The notes under the pieces: generated by a model
What the model saw: only the letters and a program-made list of their open reading frames with translations
Told to the model about the DNA's origin: nothing
The model's database searches: none
Position numbers and translations under genes: made by a program
Source: Haloarchaeobius sp. FL176
GTDB lineage: Archaea; Halobacteriota; Halobacteria; Halobacteriales; Natrialbaceae
NCBI RefSeq assembly: GCF_024609245.1
Contig: NZ_JANJYH010000007.1
Span: 97,530-161,529 of the forward strand
Direction: 5' to 3'
DNA length: 64,000 nt
Shown: piece after piece, positions 51,669 to 60,328 of the stretch
How positions within the stretch are numbered: position 1 is the first letter of the stretch
Layout: each line of letters opens with the position of its first letter

Positions 51669-52036
51669 GCTAAGAACCCGTTCATGTACAGCGCGACTCG
51701 CGTCCCCTGTGCGATCAGCAGGAGGCCGGCCAGCCCGAGAATGGCCTTGACGGCCGTCTTGGGCGTGCCGGAGATACCCTGGTTGACGAGGGCGTTGTAG
51801 ACGCCGTTGACCCCGTGGAACGTCGCCGTCACGAGGAACAGCCACATCGTCGCGAAGTAGCCCACGTCCTGCATCCGCGTCTGCGTGCCCATGAGCGTAA
51901 TCTCGAACGCGTGGTGGTAGAAGTGGAGCAGGAAGAAGTGGAACGCCAGCACGACGACCAGGAACGCGGCCGTCACGCGCTGGAGGAGCCACATGCGTCC
52001 GCCCCGCTCGAAGGAAGTGGGTGCGCCTGCCGACAT
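51665..52036 (-). CDS. sdhD: Succinate dehydrogenase membrane anchor subunit SdhD
   Basis: The 123-residue product from ATG 52036 has three membrane segments and His-rich FHFFLLHFYHH at the first helix end, possible heme b ligands. It starts just one base after sdhC ends and overlaps sdhB by four bases. Confidence 0.88.
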   Translation of the reverse strand: MSAGAPTSFERGGRMWLLQRVTAAFLVVVLAFHFFLLHFYHHAFEITLMGTQTRMQDVGYFATMWLFLVTATFHGVNGVYNALVNQGISGTPKTAVKAILGLAGLLLIAQGTRVALYMNGFLA

Positions 52037-52037
52037 C

Positions 52038-52475
52038 TCAGGCACCCCCGATTCCCGCCATGAACGTCGGTACGCTCGCGATGACGATAGCACCGGTCAG
52101 CACGAGCGACGCGTAGAACGTCTTATCTTGCGATTCGAGCCCGATGCCGAGGTCGACCAGCAGCAGGCGGATGCCGTTCAGGATGTGGAAGACGGCGACC
52201 GCGAGCAGTCCGACCTCGAGCAGTCGGACGATGAACGTGCTCTCGAGCAGCGAGAGCGTGTTGGTGTACACGCTGACCTGCTCGCCTGCGCTGTTGGTCA
52301 CCATCTCTCCCTGCTGTGCCGGAATTGCCGTACTCAGGACGGCGATGTGGGTGAACAGGTAGCCCACGAGGACCCATCCCGTGAACTTGTGGAAGATCCA
52401 CGCCCACATGCCGGCCGAGAACTCCTTCCAGCGACTGAAGTCCTCGACGAGGCCACGATTGTAAGACTGGCTCAT
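52038..52475 (-). CDS. sdhC: Succinate dehydrogenase cytochrome b subunit SdhC
   Basis: The 145-residue product from ATG 52475 has three membrane helices with [23 protein letters not shown]; its His residues are candidates for the heme ligand. First gene of the operon, with TATA and an overlapping palindrome 30-45 bases upstream. Confidence 0.9.
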   Translation of the reverse strand: MSQSYNRGLVEDFSRWKEFSAGMWAWIFHKFTGWVLVGYLFTHIAVLSTAIPAQQGEMVTNSAGEQVSVYTNTLSLLESTFIVRLLEVGLLAVAVFHILNGIRLLLVDLGIGLESQDKTFYASLVLTGAIVIASVPTFMAGIGGA

Positions 52476-52508
52476 ACTCTCTGTCCGAGGGTTGGACCGT
52501 GGGGGTAT

Positions 52509-52521
52509 AGAAGTTACTTCT
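52509..52521. promoter_or_regulatory. Palindrome AGAAGT-T-ACTTCT over the sdhC promoter
   Basis: A 13-base perfect palindrome just upstream of the likely TATA box (TCTATACC on the minus strand at 52504-52511), 34-46 bases before the sdhC start. A repressor bound here would block the basal factors. Confidence 0.45.
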
Positions 52522-52572
52522 TTCGCGGCCCCTGCCGGAAGTTGCCCCGAACGGCTCGGTGCGCCAGTGGCG

Positions 52573-53616
52573 TCAGGACCGTCCCGCGGGGGGTGACTGC
52601 TCCTGCTTGACCGCGTGCAGCGTCGTCTGGTCGAGTTCGACGAGGTGACAGAGCGGGTTCCCCGGGTAGACGACCGGGTTCTCCAGCACCCCGACGAGGA
52701 CGCCCGTGAACGGTGCATCGACGTGGGTCTGGTCCGTCTTGAACGGGCTGGTGATGGTGCAGATGCTGTCGCCCTCGTGGACGAGCGACCCGCACTCGTA
52801 GTGCATATCGACCATCCCGCCGACGTCGGCGCGGAGCCACGTCTTCTCGTCGTTCTCCTCGATGACGGTGCGCCAGCCGGGCCAGCGGACCGCCTCGGTG
52901 TCGAGCATCCCGTACTCCGCGAGGACGCTCATCACCCCGTCGAGAGCCTTGTCGATGAACTGTCGCTGGAAGCGGTGTGCCTCGCCCATCTCGACGGTGA
53001 TGGTGGGGACCCCGGCCTCCGTGGCCTCGGTGCGGAGCGAGCCGCTGGGCCCTTCGCTGGAGATGATGACATTCGAGGCGAACGCGTGGGCGACCCGGTT
53101 CGCGCCCTCGTGGCCGGTGTCGGCGCGGACGTGGAGCATGTTGGTCCGGCCCCGGGTCGAGGTGTGGAGGTCGATGCCGAAGTCACAGGGCTCGACGAAG
53201 TTCGTGAAGATGCGATATGCCATCCGCTTCGCGCTCGTCGACTCCTCGTGCCCGGGGAACGACCGGTTCAGGTCGCGGTCGTAGATCGGGAGGTAGCGCT
53301 GCTGGGCGAGGAAGCCGGGAACGTTGAGCACGGGCATGCAGACGAGACAGCCCTGGAGGTCCTCGAGCGGCCACTCGTGGGCGACCTCGCGGACGACCTC
53401 GATGCCGTTGAGCTCGTCGCCGTGGGCCGCCGCGGAGAGGAACCCGGTCGGGCCGGGCTGCTCGCCGTTGATGATGGTGACCGGGATTCGGACCGGGTCG
53501 CCGAGATACGTCTCGCTGATACCGTACCTGATGTTCGCGGTCTCGCCGGGGTCGACGCGCCCGCCGTTGTAGGTGAAGGGCTCGTTGTCCCCCGAGGGGA
53601 CCGTGTCCGATGCCAT
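52573..53616 (-). CDS. Succinylglutamate desuccinylase/aspartoacylase-family zinc hydrolase
   Basis: The 347-residue product has an M14-like zinc site: His65 and Glu68 in [12 protein letters not shown] and a third ligand His in [11 protein letters not shown]. It also has RDLNRSFPG (substrate contacts) and [11 protein letters not shown] with the catalytic Glu. A C-terminal barrel-like domain ([25 protein letters not shown]) resembles that of the family. It removes an acyl or amino-acid group from an amide; actual substrate unknown. In haloarchaea it often lies near RimK-like genes, as here. Confidence 0.85.
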   Translation of the reverse strand: MASDTVPSGDNEPFTYNGGRVDPGETANIRYGISETYLGDPVRIPVTIINGEQPGPTGFLSAAAHGDELNGIEVVREVAHEWPLEDLQGCLVCMPVLNVPGFLAQQRYLPIYDRDLNRSFPGHEESTSAKRMAYRIFTNFVEPCDFGIDLHTSTRGRTNMLHVRADTGHEGANRVAHAFASNVIISSEGPSGSLRTEATEAGVPTITVEMGEAHRFQRQFIDKALDGVMSVLAEYGMLDTEAVRWPGWRTVIEENDEKTWLRADVGGMVDMHYECGSLVHEGDSICTITSPFKTDQTHVDAPFTGVLVGVLENPVVYPGNPLCHLVELDQTTLHAVKQEQSPPAGRS

Positions 53617-53807
53617 ACCTCACCTGCGACGCCCACGGCATAAGAGTGTGTGCGTCCGACGCCACCGCGGAGACGGAGTCCCTGGGTGTAGACTCGATAG
53701 CCCGAAAACTGCAGACGGTTGGTTTGCTCTGACTCGAAAGTGGACGAACGACCACTCGTGCTCGCCGTTGGCGGAGTATTATGTCAGTTCCCGTCCAAGG
53801 GAACCGT

Positions 53808-54560
53808 ATGCAGATTCGGGATGCAACCGCCGACGACTTCGAGGCGTTACGGGCCGTCGCAGCGGCGTCGCTCCACGACTCCTACCACCACATGCTCGAC
53901 CCGAAGACGATCGACGAGGCGCTGGAGGAGTGGTACGCGGCCGACCTGCTCGCCCAGCAGCTCGCGGACGACGACGCCGTCCTCCTCGTCGCCGAGGACG
54001 ACGCCGGCATCGTCGCCTTCTCCCAGAGCGAAATCATGGGGAAGACGCCGGCCGATGGGCGCATCCTCTGGCTCCACGTCCACCCCGACCACCGGGGCCA
54101 CGGCTACGGCTCGCGGCTGCTGACCCGGACGAAGGAGGCACTGGTCGACCACGGCGCACAGCAGATCTCCGGGGCGGTCCTCGACGGGAACCGGCACGGG
54201 AACGAGTTCTACAGGGCCCACGGCTTCGAACGTGCCGGCGACCGCACCGTCACGGTCGCCGACGAGACGCTGACCGAGAACGTGTTCGTCGCCACCGACG
54301 AGGAACACGTCGAGTGGGAGTCGCTCGACGAGGTCACGCTCGGGGACGAAACCGCTTACGTGAACTACGCCGAGGCCCACCGCGGCACCGAGGGCCAGTT
54401 CTACGAGGCGTACGTCGACGCCGAGCGCGAACGGCGCTACGGGCTGTTCTGTGGGGCCTGCAACTCGTTCGACAACGCCATGGGACCGATGGAAGAGGTC
54501 GTCTGCAACAGCTGCGGGAACCGCCGGAAGGCAACGCGCTGGGACGCGGCGTACCTCTGA
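53808..54560 (+). CDS. GNAT acetyltransferase with C-terminal zinc ribbon
   Basis: The 250-residue product from ATG 53808 has a GNAT domain (1-160): LWLHVHPDHRGHGYGSRLLTRTKEAL is the acetyl-CoA pyrophosphate loop (RGxGxG-like), and NEFYRAHGFERAGDR the closing strand. A linker leads to CGAC-x15-CNSCG near 218-240, a four-Cys zinc ribbon. Acetylation of a protein, tRNA or small molecule is possible. The ribbon is an unusual addition. The next gene starts 79 bases later on the same strand. Confidence 0.82.
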   Translation: MQIRDATADDFEALRAVAAASLHDSYHHMLDPKTIDEALEEWYAADLLAQQLADDDAVLLVAEDDAGIVAFSQSEIMGKTPADGRILWLHVHPDHRGHGYGSRLLTRTKEALVDHGAQQISGAVLDGNRHGNEFYRAHGFERAGDRTVTVADETLTENVFVATDEEHVEWESLDEVTLGDETAYVNYAEAHRGTEGQFYEAYVDAERERRYGLFCGACNSFDNAMGPMEEVVCNSCGNRRKATRWDAAYL

Positions 54561-54639
54561 CGGCCCAGAACCGTGCACAGCCGGGGCAGGGCGGCTGGGA
54601 ACTGGCAACGCTTTTGATGTGGGGTCGAGTGAATCCGTT

Positions 54640-55998
54640 ATGGGTACATCTTCTCCAGTGACCGTGGGGGTTCTCAGTCTCCACAGCAGCAAGGAATCGA
54701 AGGCGATCTGCAACGCGGTCGAGGAACTGGGGCACGAGCCGGAGTGGCTCCGCACCGAGAACACCTCGATACGTGTCGGTCCCGAGGGAACCACACTCAA
54801 GCCGAACGTGGACGTCATCGCGAACCGGATGCTGCTCTCGAACACCGAACAGCCCTGTGAGGAACTCGGACTGGCGAACACGCTTTCGACGCTGCGACCG
54901 ATGCTGAACGAGCCGTCGGCGACGCTCCGGGCGACCCACAAGATTGCGAGCGCCGCGGCCCTCGCGGACAACGACATCCAGGTCCCCGAGGCGCTGATGG
55001 CGCTCGACAGCGACGAGCTGAACGCTCACCGGGAGGAGTTCGGCGAGGAGGCCGTCTACAAGACCGCCATCGGGACCCACGGCGGCGGCACCTGGAAGGT
55101 CGGAGAGGGCGAATCGGTCAACGCGAAGGTCGGGAACCGCTACGCGTTCCTGCAGAAACTCATCGAGCGCGACGGCGAGCGTCACCGCGACATCCGTGTC
55201 TACGTCGTCGGCGACAAGGTCGTCGGCGCGATGTACCGCTACGCGCCGGACAACGACTGGCGGACGAACGTCGCACTGGGCGGCGACGTGCAGGACGCGA
55301 CCGGCGACCTGCCGACCGAGGTCAAGAAGATCGCGAAGCGGTCCACCTCGGTCGTCGGCCTCGACTACGCCGGCGTGGACATCGTCGAGGGCGACGACGG
55401 GTGGTTCGTCCTCGAGGTCAACCCCACAGCCGGGTTCAAGGGGCTGTACAAGGCGACCGAGCGGTCGCCCGCGCCGTACATCGCGAAGCTCGCCATCGAG
55501 GAGGCCGGCGGCGAGGTCGACGACGAGCGGGTACGCGAGCTCTCAGCGACGCTCGACGACTCGATGCCGGCGTGTGCACCCATCAAGTCGAAGACGAAGA
55601 GCGACGAGCCGCTCGTCGTCGGCTACACCGAGGAGGTCGTCGTCTCGGGAACCTCCGGCTCGAAGACGGTCTTCGCGAAGTCGGACACCGGGGCGACCCG
55701 GACCAGCATCGACACCCGGCTGGCGGCCGACGTCGGCGCTGGCCCGATCAAGTCGGTGATGCGCGTGAAGTCCGGGAGCCTGAAGCAGGGCAAGTCCCGC
55801 CCGGTCGTCGACCTCGTGGTCGGCGTCGGGGGCCAACAGCACACCGTCACCGCGAGCGTCGAGGACCGCTCGCACATGGACTACCCCATCCTCCTCGGCC
55901 GGGACATCCTCGAGAACTACCAGGTCGACGTGTCGAAGCGCGTCGACGCCACGGGCGACGACGATGACCGCGAGGAAGAGGAGGAGACGCTCGAGTAG
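54640..55998 (+). CDS. RimK-type ATP-grasp ligase fused to a RimB-like retropepsin domain
   Basis: The 452-residue product has an ATP-grasp ligase at about 95-290, with HKIASAAALADNDIQVP, KTAIGTHGGGTWKV and the metal site FVLEVNPTAGFKG. A linker follows, and at 320-436 a domain with KSDTGATRTSIDTRLA and YPILLGRDILENY. This second part is the ATP-dependent zinc protease/RimB family (retropepsin-like, DTGA at 349-352). RimK adds glutamates to ribosomal protein S6 or makes similar amide bonds, and RimB removes them. Both in one chain suggests writer and eraser together. ATG 54640 has a TATA-like TTTTGAT about 27 bases before it. Confidence 0.85.
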   Translation: MGTSSPVTVGVLSLHSSKESKAICNAVEELGHEPEWLRTENTSIRVGPEGTTLKPNVDVIANRMLLSNTEQPCEELGLANTLSTLRPMLNEPSATLRATHKIASAAALADNDIQVPEALMALDSDELNAHREEFGEEAVYKTAIGTHGGGTWKVGEGESVNAKVGNRYAFLQKLIERDGERHRDIRVYVVGDKVVGAMYRYAPDNDWRTNVALGGDVQDATGDLPTEVKKIAKRSTSVVGLDYAGVDIVEGDDGWFVLEVNPTAGFKGLYKATERSPAPYIAKLAIEEAGGEVDDERVRELSATLDDSMPACAPIKSKTKSDEPLVVGYTEEVVVSGTSGSKTVFAKSDTGATRTSIDTRLAADVGAGPIKSVMRVKSGSLKQGKSRPVVDLVVGVGGQQHTVTASVEDRSHMDYPILLGRDILENYQVDVSKRVDATGDDDDREEEEETLE

Positions 55999-56003
55999 CG
56001 TCG

Positions 56004-56600
56004 CTACCCGTCGATTTCTTCGCTCGCCGGGAGCAGGCTGCGTTCTTCGCCGTACATCTCTGCGATACCGGTCAGTGTAACTGCGAGCGCGAGCGCGGCG
56101 GCGACGCCGAGTCCGGGTCCGGCCGTGAGCGGGCCGACACCGGTCGCGAGAACGGCAGTGAGACAGAGCCCGGTCATGCCTATCGAGAGGTAGTACTGTC
56201 GCCAGGGCCGTCGGTCGGCATCGTCGTCCATCGTCTCGACATCGAGATAGACGGCCAGTCCGTCACAGTCGTCGCTGAGTCGGAGGTCTCCCTGCGACGA
56301 GTCGTACTCGACGAGTCCGAGGTCGTGTAGTTTCGGAAGGTGCGTCTGGTGGAGGGCGATGTACACCCGCTTCCGCTCGTCGGAGGTCACCTGCGCGACG
56401 GGTTTGTCAGTCTCGCGCGCGGCGATGTGACGGGCCACCTCCCCCTTCGTGGTCCGGCCGTCCTCCTGTCGGAGCAGGTGGCGCAACGTCTCGCGCCGTC
56501 GGTCGTTCGAGAGCGCCTCGAACAGTTCCCCCTTCGACGGCCCTCCCCCTTCTGGTGGTCGGTTCGTCTCGGTCGTGGTGGTCGTAGTCGTGGTTCCCAT
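56004..56600 (-). CDS. DUF7344-like winged-helix membrane regulator
   Basis: The 198-residue product from ATG 56600 has a Thr-rich lead, then a winged-helix domain (LFEALSNDRRRETLRHLLRQEDGRTTKGEVARHIA; RVYIALHQTHLPKLHDLGLVEYD) of the DUF7344 type and two C-terminal membrane segments. It is a haloarchaeal transcriptional regulator class. A palindrome 52-69 bases upstream could be its own operator. Convergent with the RimK fusion gene; azlD starts upstream on the same strand. Confidence 0.78.
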   Translation of the reverse strand: MGTTTTTTTTETNRPPEGGGPSKGELFEALSNDRRRETLRHLLRQEDGRTTKGEVARHIAARETDKPVAQVTSDERKRVYIALHQTHLPKLHDLGLVEYDSSQGDLRLSDDCDGLAVYLDVETMDDDADRRPWRQYYLSIGMTGLCLTAVLATGVGPLTAGPGLGVAAALALAVTLTGIAEMYGEERSLLPASEEIDG

Positions 56601-56651
56601 GGTTCCCCATTCCCTGACAGGTGGGAATGACACTTGTCCAAGTTGTGGCCA

Positions 56652-56669
56652 CCACACTTAATAGTGTGG
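56652..56669. promoter_or_regulatory. Palindrome CCACACT-TAAT-AGTGTGG
   Basis: Perfect seven-base arms around TAAT, 52-69 bases before the DUF7344-like start. On the minus strand ACTATTAAGTG is TATA-like at its centre, so this may be promoter and operator in one. Confidence 0.5.
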
Positions 56670-56811
56670 CTTTATCAGGGATTCGGCCGCATCACCCAAT
56701 ACCAACTTCTTTGCGGCCCTTTTAACAGACATAACCATTGGAATCCGACGAATGGTCAGAAACCTTCGATGCCCGGGCGAAAACGGGGCTTTCGAAGGTT
56801 CCCAGGTCGGT

Positions 56812-57144
56812 TCAGACGAGCGCGCCGACCAGCCAGAGCACTCCCATCCCGACCGCGATGGTCGCGAGCACGTTCTCGGTCCGCCAGGCGACACCTGCGG
56901 CGACGGCTGCTGCGATCACCTTCGGGGGCGCTGCGACGACCGCGCCGCTGGGGGCGAGCGCGACGACGGCCGGCACCACCAGCGCGGCGAGCACCGCCGC
57001 CGGGACGAGCTCCAGGGTCCGTTCGACACGAGGTGGAACGTCGTCGATCCGGCCGAACAGCAGGACAAAGGAGAGCCGGAGTGCGAGCGTGATGAGGCCG
57101 ACCGCGACGACGATACCCCACAGCGTCGTCGTATCGTAGCTCAT
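56812..57144 (-). CDS. azlD: AzlD-family branched-chain amino acid transport subunit
   Basis: The 110-residue product has four membrane segments with the AzlD pattern (FGRIDDVPPRVERTLELVPAAVLAALVVP). It is the small partner of AzlC in export of branched-chain amino acids. Overlaps azlC by four bases. Confidence 0.85.
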   Translation of the reverse strand: MSYDTTTLWGIVVAVGLITLALRLSFVLLFGRIDDVPPRVERTLELVPAAVLAALVVPAVVALAPSGAVVAAPPKVIAAAVAAGVAWRTENVLATIAVGMGVLWLVGALV

Positions 57145-57869
57145 GCGTCTTCCTCCATCTCACCGGGTCGTTCGTCGGCCGGCCAGTCGGTGAACGTGTC
57201 GACGAGCACACCGACGGTCAGCCCGGTGAGCGCCGCGGCCACGAGCCCGAGGTCGAGCGGGAGTGCGGCCGCCGGGACGGCCACGCCGCCGGCGACCACG
57301 CCGACGAGGCCGCTGAGCTGGTCCTTCAGCGACGGCACGAGCAGCGCGAGGAACGTCAGCGGCACGGCGAACTCCAGCGACAGCCCGGGTGGCACGCTCC
57401 CGCCGACGACGACGCCGACGGCCGTCGAGACGACCCAGACAGTCCAGAGACTGAGCGCTGCACCGAGGTAGTACCAGCGACGACGACCGATACCGGTCTC
57501 GTCGTCGCGGAACTCCGTGACGGCCACGGCGTAGGACTGGTCGGTCAGCGCGTACGCGGAGAGCCACTTCCACGGCGGCGAGAAGTCACGGAAGTACGGC
57601 GCGATGGACGCGCTGTACATCAGGTAGCGGAGGTTGACGACGGCGGCGGTCACGACGACGACGGCGACGGGAGCGCTGTCGCCCACCAGCTCGATGAGTG
57701 CGAGCTGGGAGGCGCCGGCGAAGATGACCACTGACATCGCGACAGTCTGGACCGCGCCGAAGCCGGCGTCGATTGCACTGATACCGGTGATGAGTCCGAA
57801 CGGGACGACGCCGAGCATGAACGGACCGATCGCCCGGGCACCCTCGGCCGCGTCGCTCCGGACGCTCAC
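57141..57869 (-). CDS. azlC: AzlC-family branched-chain amino acid permease
   Basis: The 242-residue product from GTG 57869 has about seven membrane segments and the AzlC signatures GPFMLGVVPFGLITG, VIFAGASQLALIELVG and NLRYLMYSASIAPYF. With AzlD it forms an exporter of branched-chain amino acids. Only a short gap separates it from the next genes upstream, so its promoter is in 57870-57998. Confidence 0.88.
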   Translation of the reverse strand: MSVRSDAAEGARAIGPFMLGVVPFGLITGISAIDAGFGAVQTVAMSVVIFAGASQLALIELVGDSAPVAVVVVTAAVVNLRYLMYSASIAPYFRDFSPPWKWLSAYALTDQSYAVAVTEFRDDETGIGRRRWYYLGAALSLWTVWVVSTAVGVVVGGSVPPGLSLEFAVPLTFLALLVPSLKDQLSGLVGVVAGGVAVPAAALPLDLGLVAAALTGLTVGVLVDTFTDWPADERPGEMEEDA

Positions 57870-57998
57870 TCGCGAGTCACCTCGGTATCACGACGGACGC
57901 CTGTCATCGTCGGGGCGACGACACCGAGGCAAATAGGTCGTTGGTTCCCGGGTACCTTCGCCGTCTCTGTCGCCGGGACCGGTCGGTCAGGGAGTCTG

Positions 57999-58271
57999 CT
58001 ACAGCCCCCGGCCGTCGACGACCTCGACGAGGACTGCACCGCCGGTGTGGGTCGTCTCGTCGAACGATTCGACGCGGACCAGCACCCGCTCGTCGACCAG
58101 CGTGGACGGGTCGTCGATACCGGACACCGAGAGCCGCGAGTCGCCGATTCGAAGGAGCGCCTCACCGTTCTGGACGCCGCTGACGAACGCGGTCACCTCG
58201 TCGCCGGGGGCGAACGAGGGGGTGGCTGTTCGGAAGCCGATACCGGCGAACACCGCAGAGAGGAAGCTCAT
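57999..58271 (-). CDS. Small OB/TRAM-like protein coupled to NhaC
   Basis: The 90-residue product from ATG 58271 is all-beta: PSFAPGDEVTAFVSGVQNGEALLRIGDSRLSVSG and LVDERVLVRVESFD are typical of TRAM/OB folds. It overlaps the NhaC stop by four bases, so it is co-translated. It may be a haloarchaeal DUF; I do not recall the number with certainty. Function unknown; the antiporter link is from context. Confidence 0.6.
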   Translation of the reverse strand: MSFLSAVFAGIGFRTATPSFAPGDEVTAFVSGVQNGEALLRIGDSRLSVSGIDDPSTLVDERVLVRVESFDETTHTGGAVLVEVVDGRGL

Positions 58272-59806
58272 ACGCGCTCCACCTCGGCGGACTGGCGGTC
58301 GTGGACGTACTCGCGACCGTAGCCGGTCCACGCGGCGAAGACGAACACCGCCACGAGGAACCAGCCGTGGAAGACGTACGGCCAGACGGTCACCGGATTG
58401 ACGACCATCGACTCGGTGAACCAGGGGACGCTCTCGGTCAGGCTCGTCATCGCACCGTACCCCGCGAGCAGGCCGCCACCCCACGGGAAGATGTACCCGA
58501 GGGCGGAGGTGTTCGCGTCGAGGATGTTGGCGCGCCGGTAGCCGTTCAGGTTGAACCGCCCACCCAGCCGCGCGATGTACGGCGCGATGGCTATCTCGGC
58601 CGCGGTGTTGATGGTAATCGTCCCGTTGACGAGCGCGGTCCCCAGCACCATCGTCAGCTCCGTGCGGCGGACCGTCGTCGCGACCGACCCGATGAGGAAG
58701 TCCAGGATGGCCTCGAAGCCGCCGCCGCGGATCATGATCTCCGCGGCCGCGACGATGAGCAGCGTCAGGACGATGAGCGGGAAGAACCCGACCGCGCCGT
58801 TGTAGAGCGCGCCACCGACGGCGACGGACTCGTCGGACCCGGCCAGTCGGACGATGGGGAGCCACGTGAGTTCGGAGGCGAGGCTCGTCTCCGCGGGCGC
58901 GACGAACACGAGGATGTCGGCCAGCGAGGAGAGGCCGAGGAGGAGGTTCGCTGCGATGGCGGTCAGCAGCCCCCACGAGACGGCCTCGACGATGTGACGA
59001 CCCTGTATCGCCGTCACGATGACGACGCCCATCGAGACCAGGTGGACGAGGCCGACCGCGTTCGCCTGTTCGGCGAGGCTCGTCCCGGCACCGGTGACTT
59101 CGATACCGGACATCGACAGGCCGGCGATGACGTAGGCAACGAACGCGAACACCGCGGCGACGAGCGCGTACTTCAGCCGCGAGGAGACGACGCCGCCGAT
59201 GTCGGCGTCCTGTGTGACCGCGCTCACGATGGTCGTGTCCGAGACCGGTGCGAGGTTGTCGCCGAACACCGCCCCGGAGAGGATTGCGGCGAACAGCAGC
59301 GTCGGGTTCGCGCCGAGCAGGATGCCGGCCGGGAACACGACGGTCGTGAACGTGATCGCGGTCCCGTAGCCGGTCCCGATGCCGGTCGCGAGGAGGGCCG
59401 CGAGCACGAACGTCAGGGCCGGGAAGAGGTCTCCGGCGACGCCGGTGACGTCAGCGGCCCAGACGAGGCCGTTCACGAACTGGCCGGCCTGCAGGACGTT
59501 CGCGAACATGCCGGCCCAGAGCCACGCGACGACCGCCGTCGCGGCCACGCGCTGTGTCATCCCGTCGAAGATGGTGTCGGCGTAGTCCTTCCACGAGCCC
59601 TTCACCAGGAACAGTCCGGCGATGAGGCCGACGAGCATGCCGACGACCAGCCCTTGCGTGTCGCCGACGCCGAGGACGCCGCTCTGGAAGATGGCCCAGA
59701 CGACGAAGACGGCGAGCGGGATCGCACTCGCGGCACGCCCACCGTAGAACTCCAGGTCGGGTGGCTCCGATTCCTCGATAGCATCGAGCGATTCCGTCTC
59801 TTCCAT
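58268..59806 (-). CDS. NhaC-family Na+/H+ antiporter
   Basis: The 512-residue product has about twelve membrane segments and NhaC signatures: GTGYGTAITFTTVVFPAGILLG, GDNLAPVSDTTIVSAVTQDADIGGV and the repeat TALVNGTITINTAAEIAIAP. Asp residues in PVSDTT are ion-site candidates. It expels Na+ in exchange for H+, important in high-salt cells. Its intact form contrasts with the remnant at 15581-16173. A 17-base palindrome lies upstream. Confidence 0.88.
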   Translation of the reverse strand: MEETESLDAIEESEPPDLEFYGGRAASAIPLAVFVVWAIFQSGVLGVGDTQGLVVGMLVGLIAGLFLVKGSWKDYADTIFDGMTQRVAATAVVAWLWAGMFANVLQAGQFVNGLVWAADVTGVAGDLFPALTFVLAALLATGIGTGYGTAITFTTVVFPAGILLGANPTLLFAAILSGAVFGDNLAPVSDTTIVSAVTQDADIGGVVSSRLKYALVAAVFAFVAYVIAGLSMSGIEVTGAGTSLAEQANAVGLVHLVSMGVVIVTAIQGRHIVEAVSWGLLTAIAANLLLGLSSLADILVFVAPAETSLASELTWLPIVRLAGSDESVAVGGALYNGAVGFFPLIVLTLLIVAAAEIMIRGGGFEAILDFLIGSVATTVRRTELTMVLGTALVNGTITINTAAEIAIAPYIARLGGRFNLNGYRRANILDANTSALGYIFPWGGGLLAGYGAMTSLTESVPWFTESMVVNPVTVWPYVFHGWFLVAVFVFAAWTGYGREYVHDRQSAEVERV

Positions 59807-59845
59807 GGAGAAGGCGGTAACTGGCCCACTGGATAAAACAGCACG

Positions 59846-59862
59846 AAACTATCCGATAGTTT
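59846..59862. promoter_or_regulatory. 17-bp palindrome AAACTATC-C-GATAGTTT upstream of NhaC
   Basis: Perfect eight-base arms around one base, 40-56 bases before the NhaC start. A TATA-like GTTTTATCC (minus strand) lies between it and the gene. It is related to the shorter palindrome at 16181-16193 before the NhaC remnant. Confidence 0.55.
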
Positions 59863-60095
59863 TCGTCTGGCTGTTGTGTGAGCGAGTGCCATCAGCCCAG
59901 TTCTCCTCAGATGAGACGGTAACAGGCTCAGCACTCTCTTGGTGCGAGTGAAACCTGCGAGGGTGGTTCGATATTTTATGCTTCGACGGACGTTTCCTTG
60001 GGCTAATTTTATGTCTATTATCGAGAGAACTACACTGCCTGGGAAACGCTCGTAAACCGGTGTCAGGTTTGCGGCGGTCTGACTGTGATTGACAG

Positions 60096-60269
60096 TCAGT
60101 CGACGGTCCGCCAGAGGTAGAGCGAGGCGTACGAGCGGTACGGGCGCCAGCGCTCGGCCGTCTCCACCATCTCGCCGCGAGTCAGGTCGTCGCCGTAGAG
60201 CGCGGACATCCCGTTCCGGATGCCGAGATCTTCGACCGGGAACACGTCCGAACGCGCGAGACTGAACAT
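60096..60269 (-). pseudogene. alkA: DNA-3-methyladenine glycosylase (AlkA-like), 3' fragment
   Basis: The last ~57 codons read LMFSLARSDVFPVEDLGIRNGM, then LTRGEMVETAERWRPYRSYASLYLWR. This is the C-terminal part of the AlkA/HhH-GPD glycosylase, with the catalytic-type Asp in FPVEDLGI. Upstream of about 60270 the frame loses homology and turns AT-rich, where the second element begins. The N-terminal three quarters are missing from the window. The gene was cut by insertion. Confidence 0.75.
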
Positions 60270-60328
60270 GAGCTGCTTCTTAAAAAGTACCACTTGGTTT
60301 TTTCTTGGTTGGGTGCGATTCGGTCCAT

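Noticed and set aside
58301..59836. 511-codon Asp/Arg/Glu-rich frame antisense to NhaC
   Set aside because: Complement of a membrane protein; no hydrophobic or catalytic pattern.
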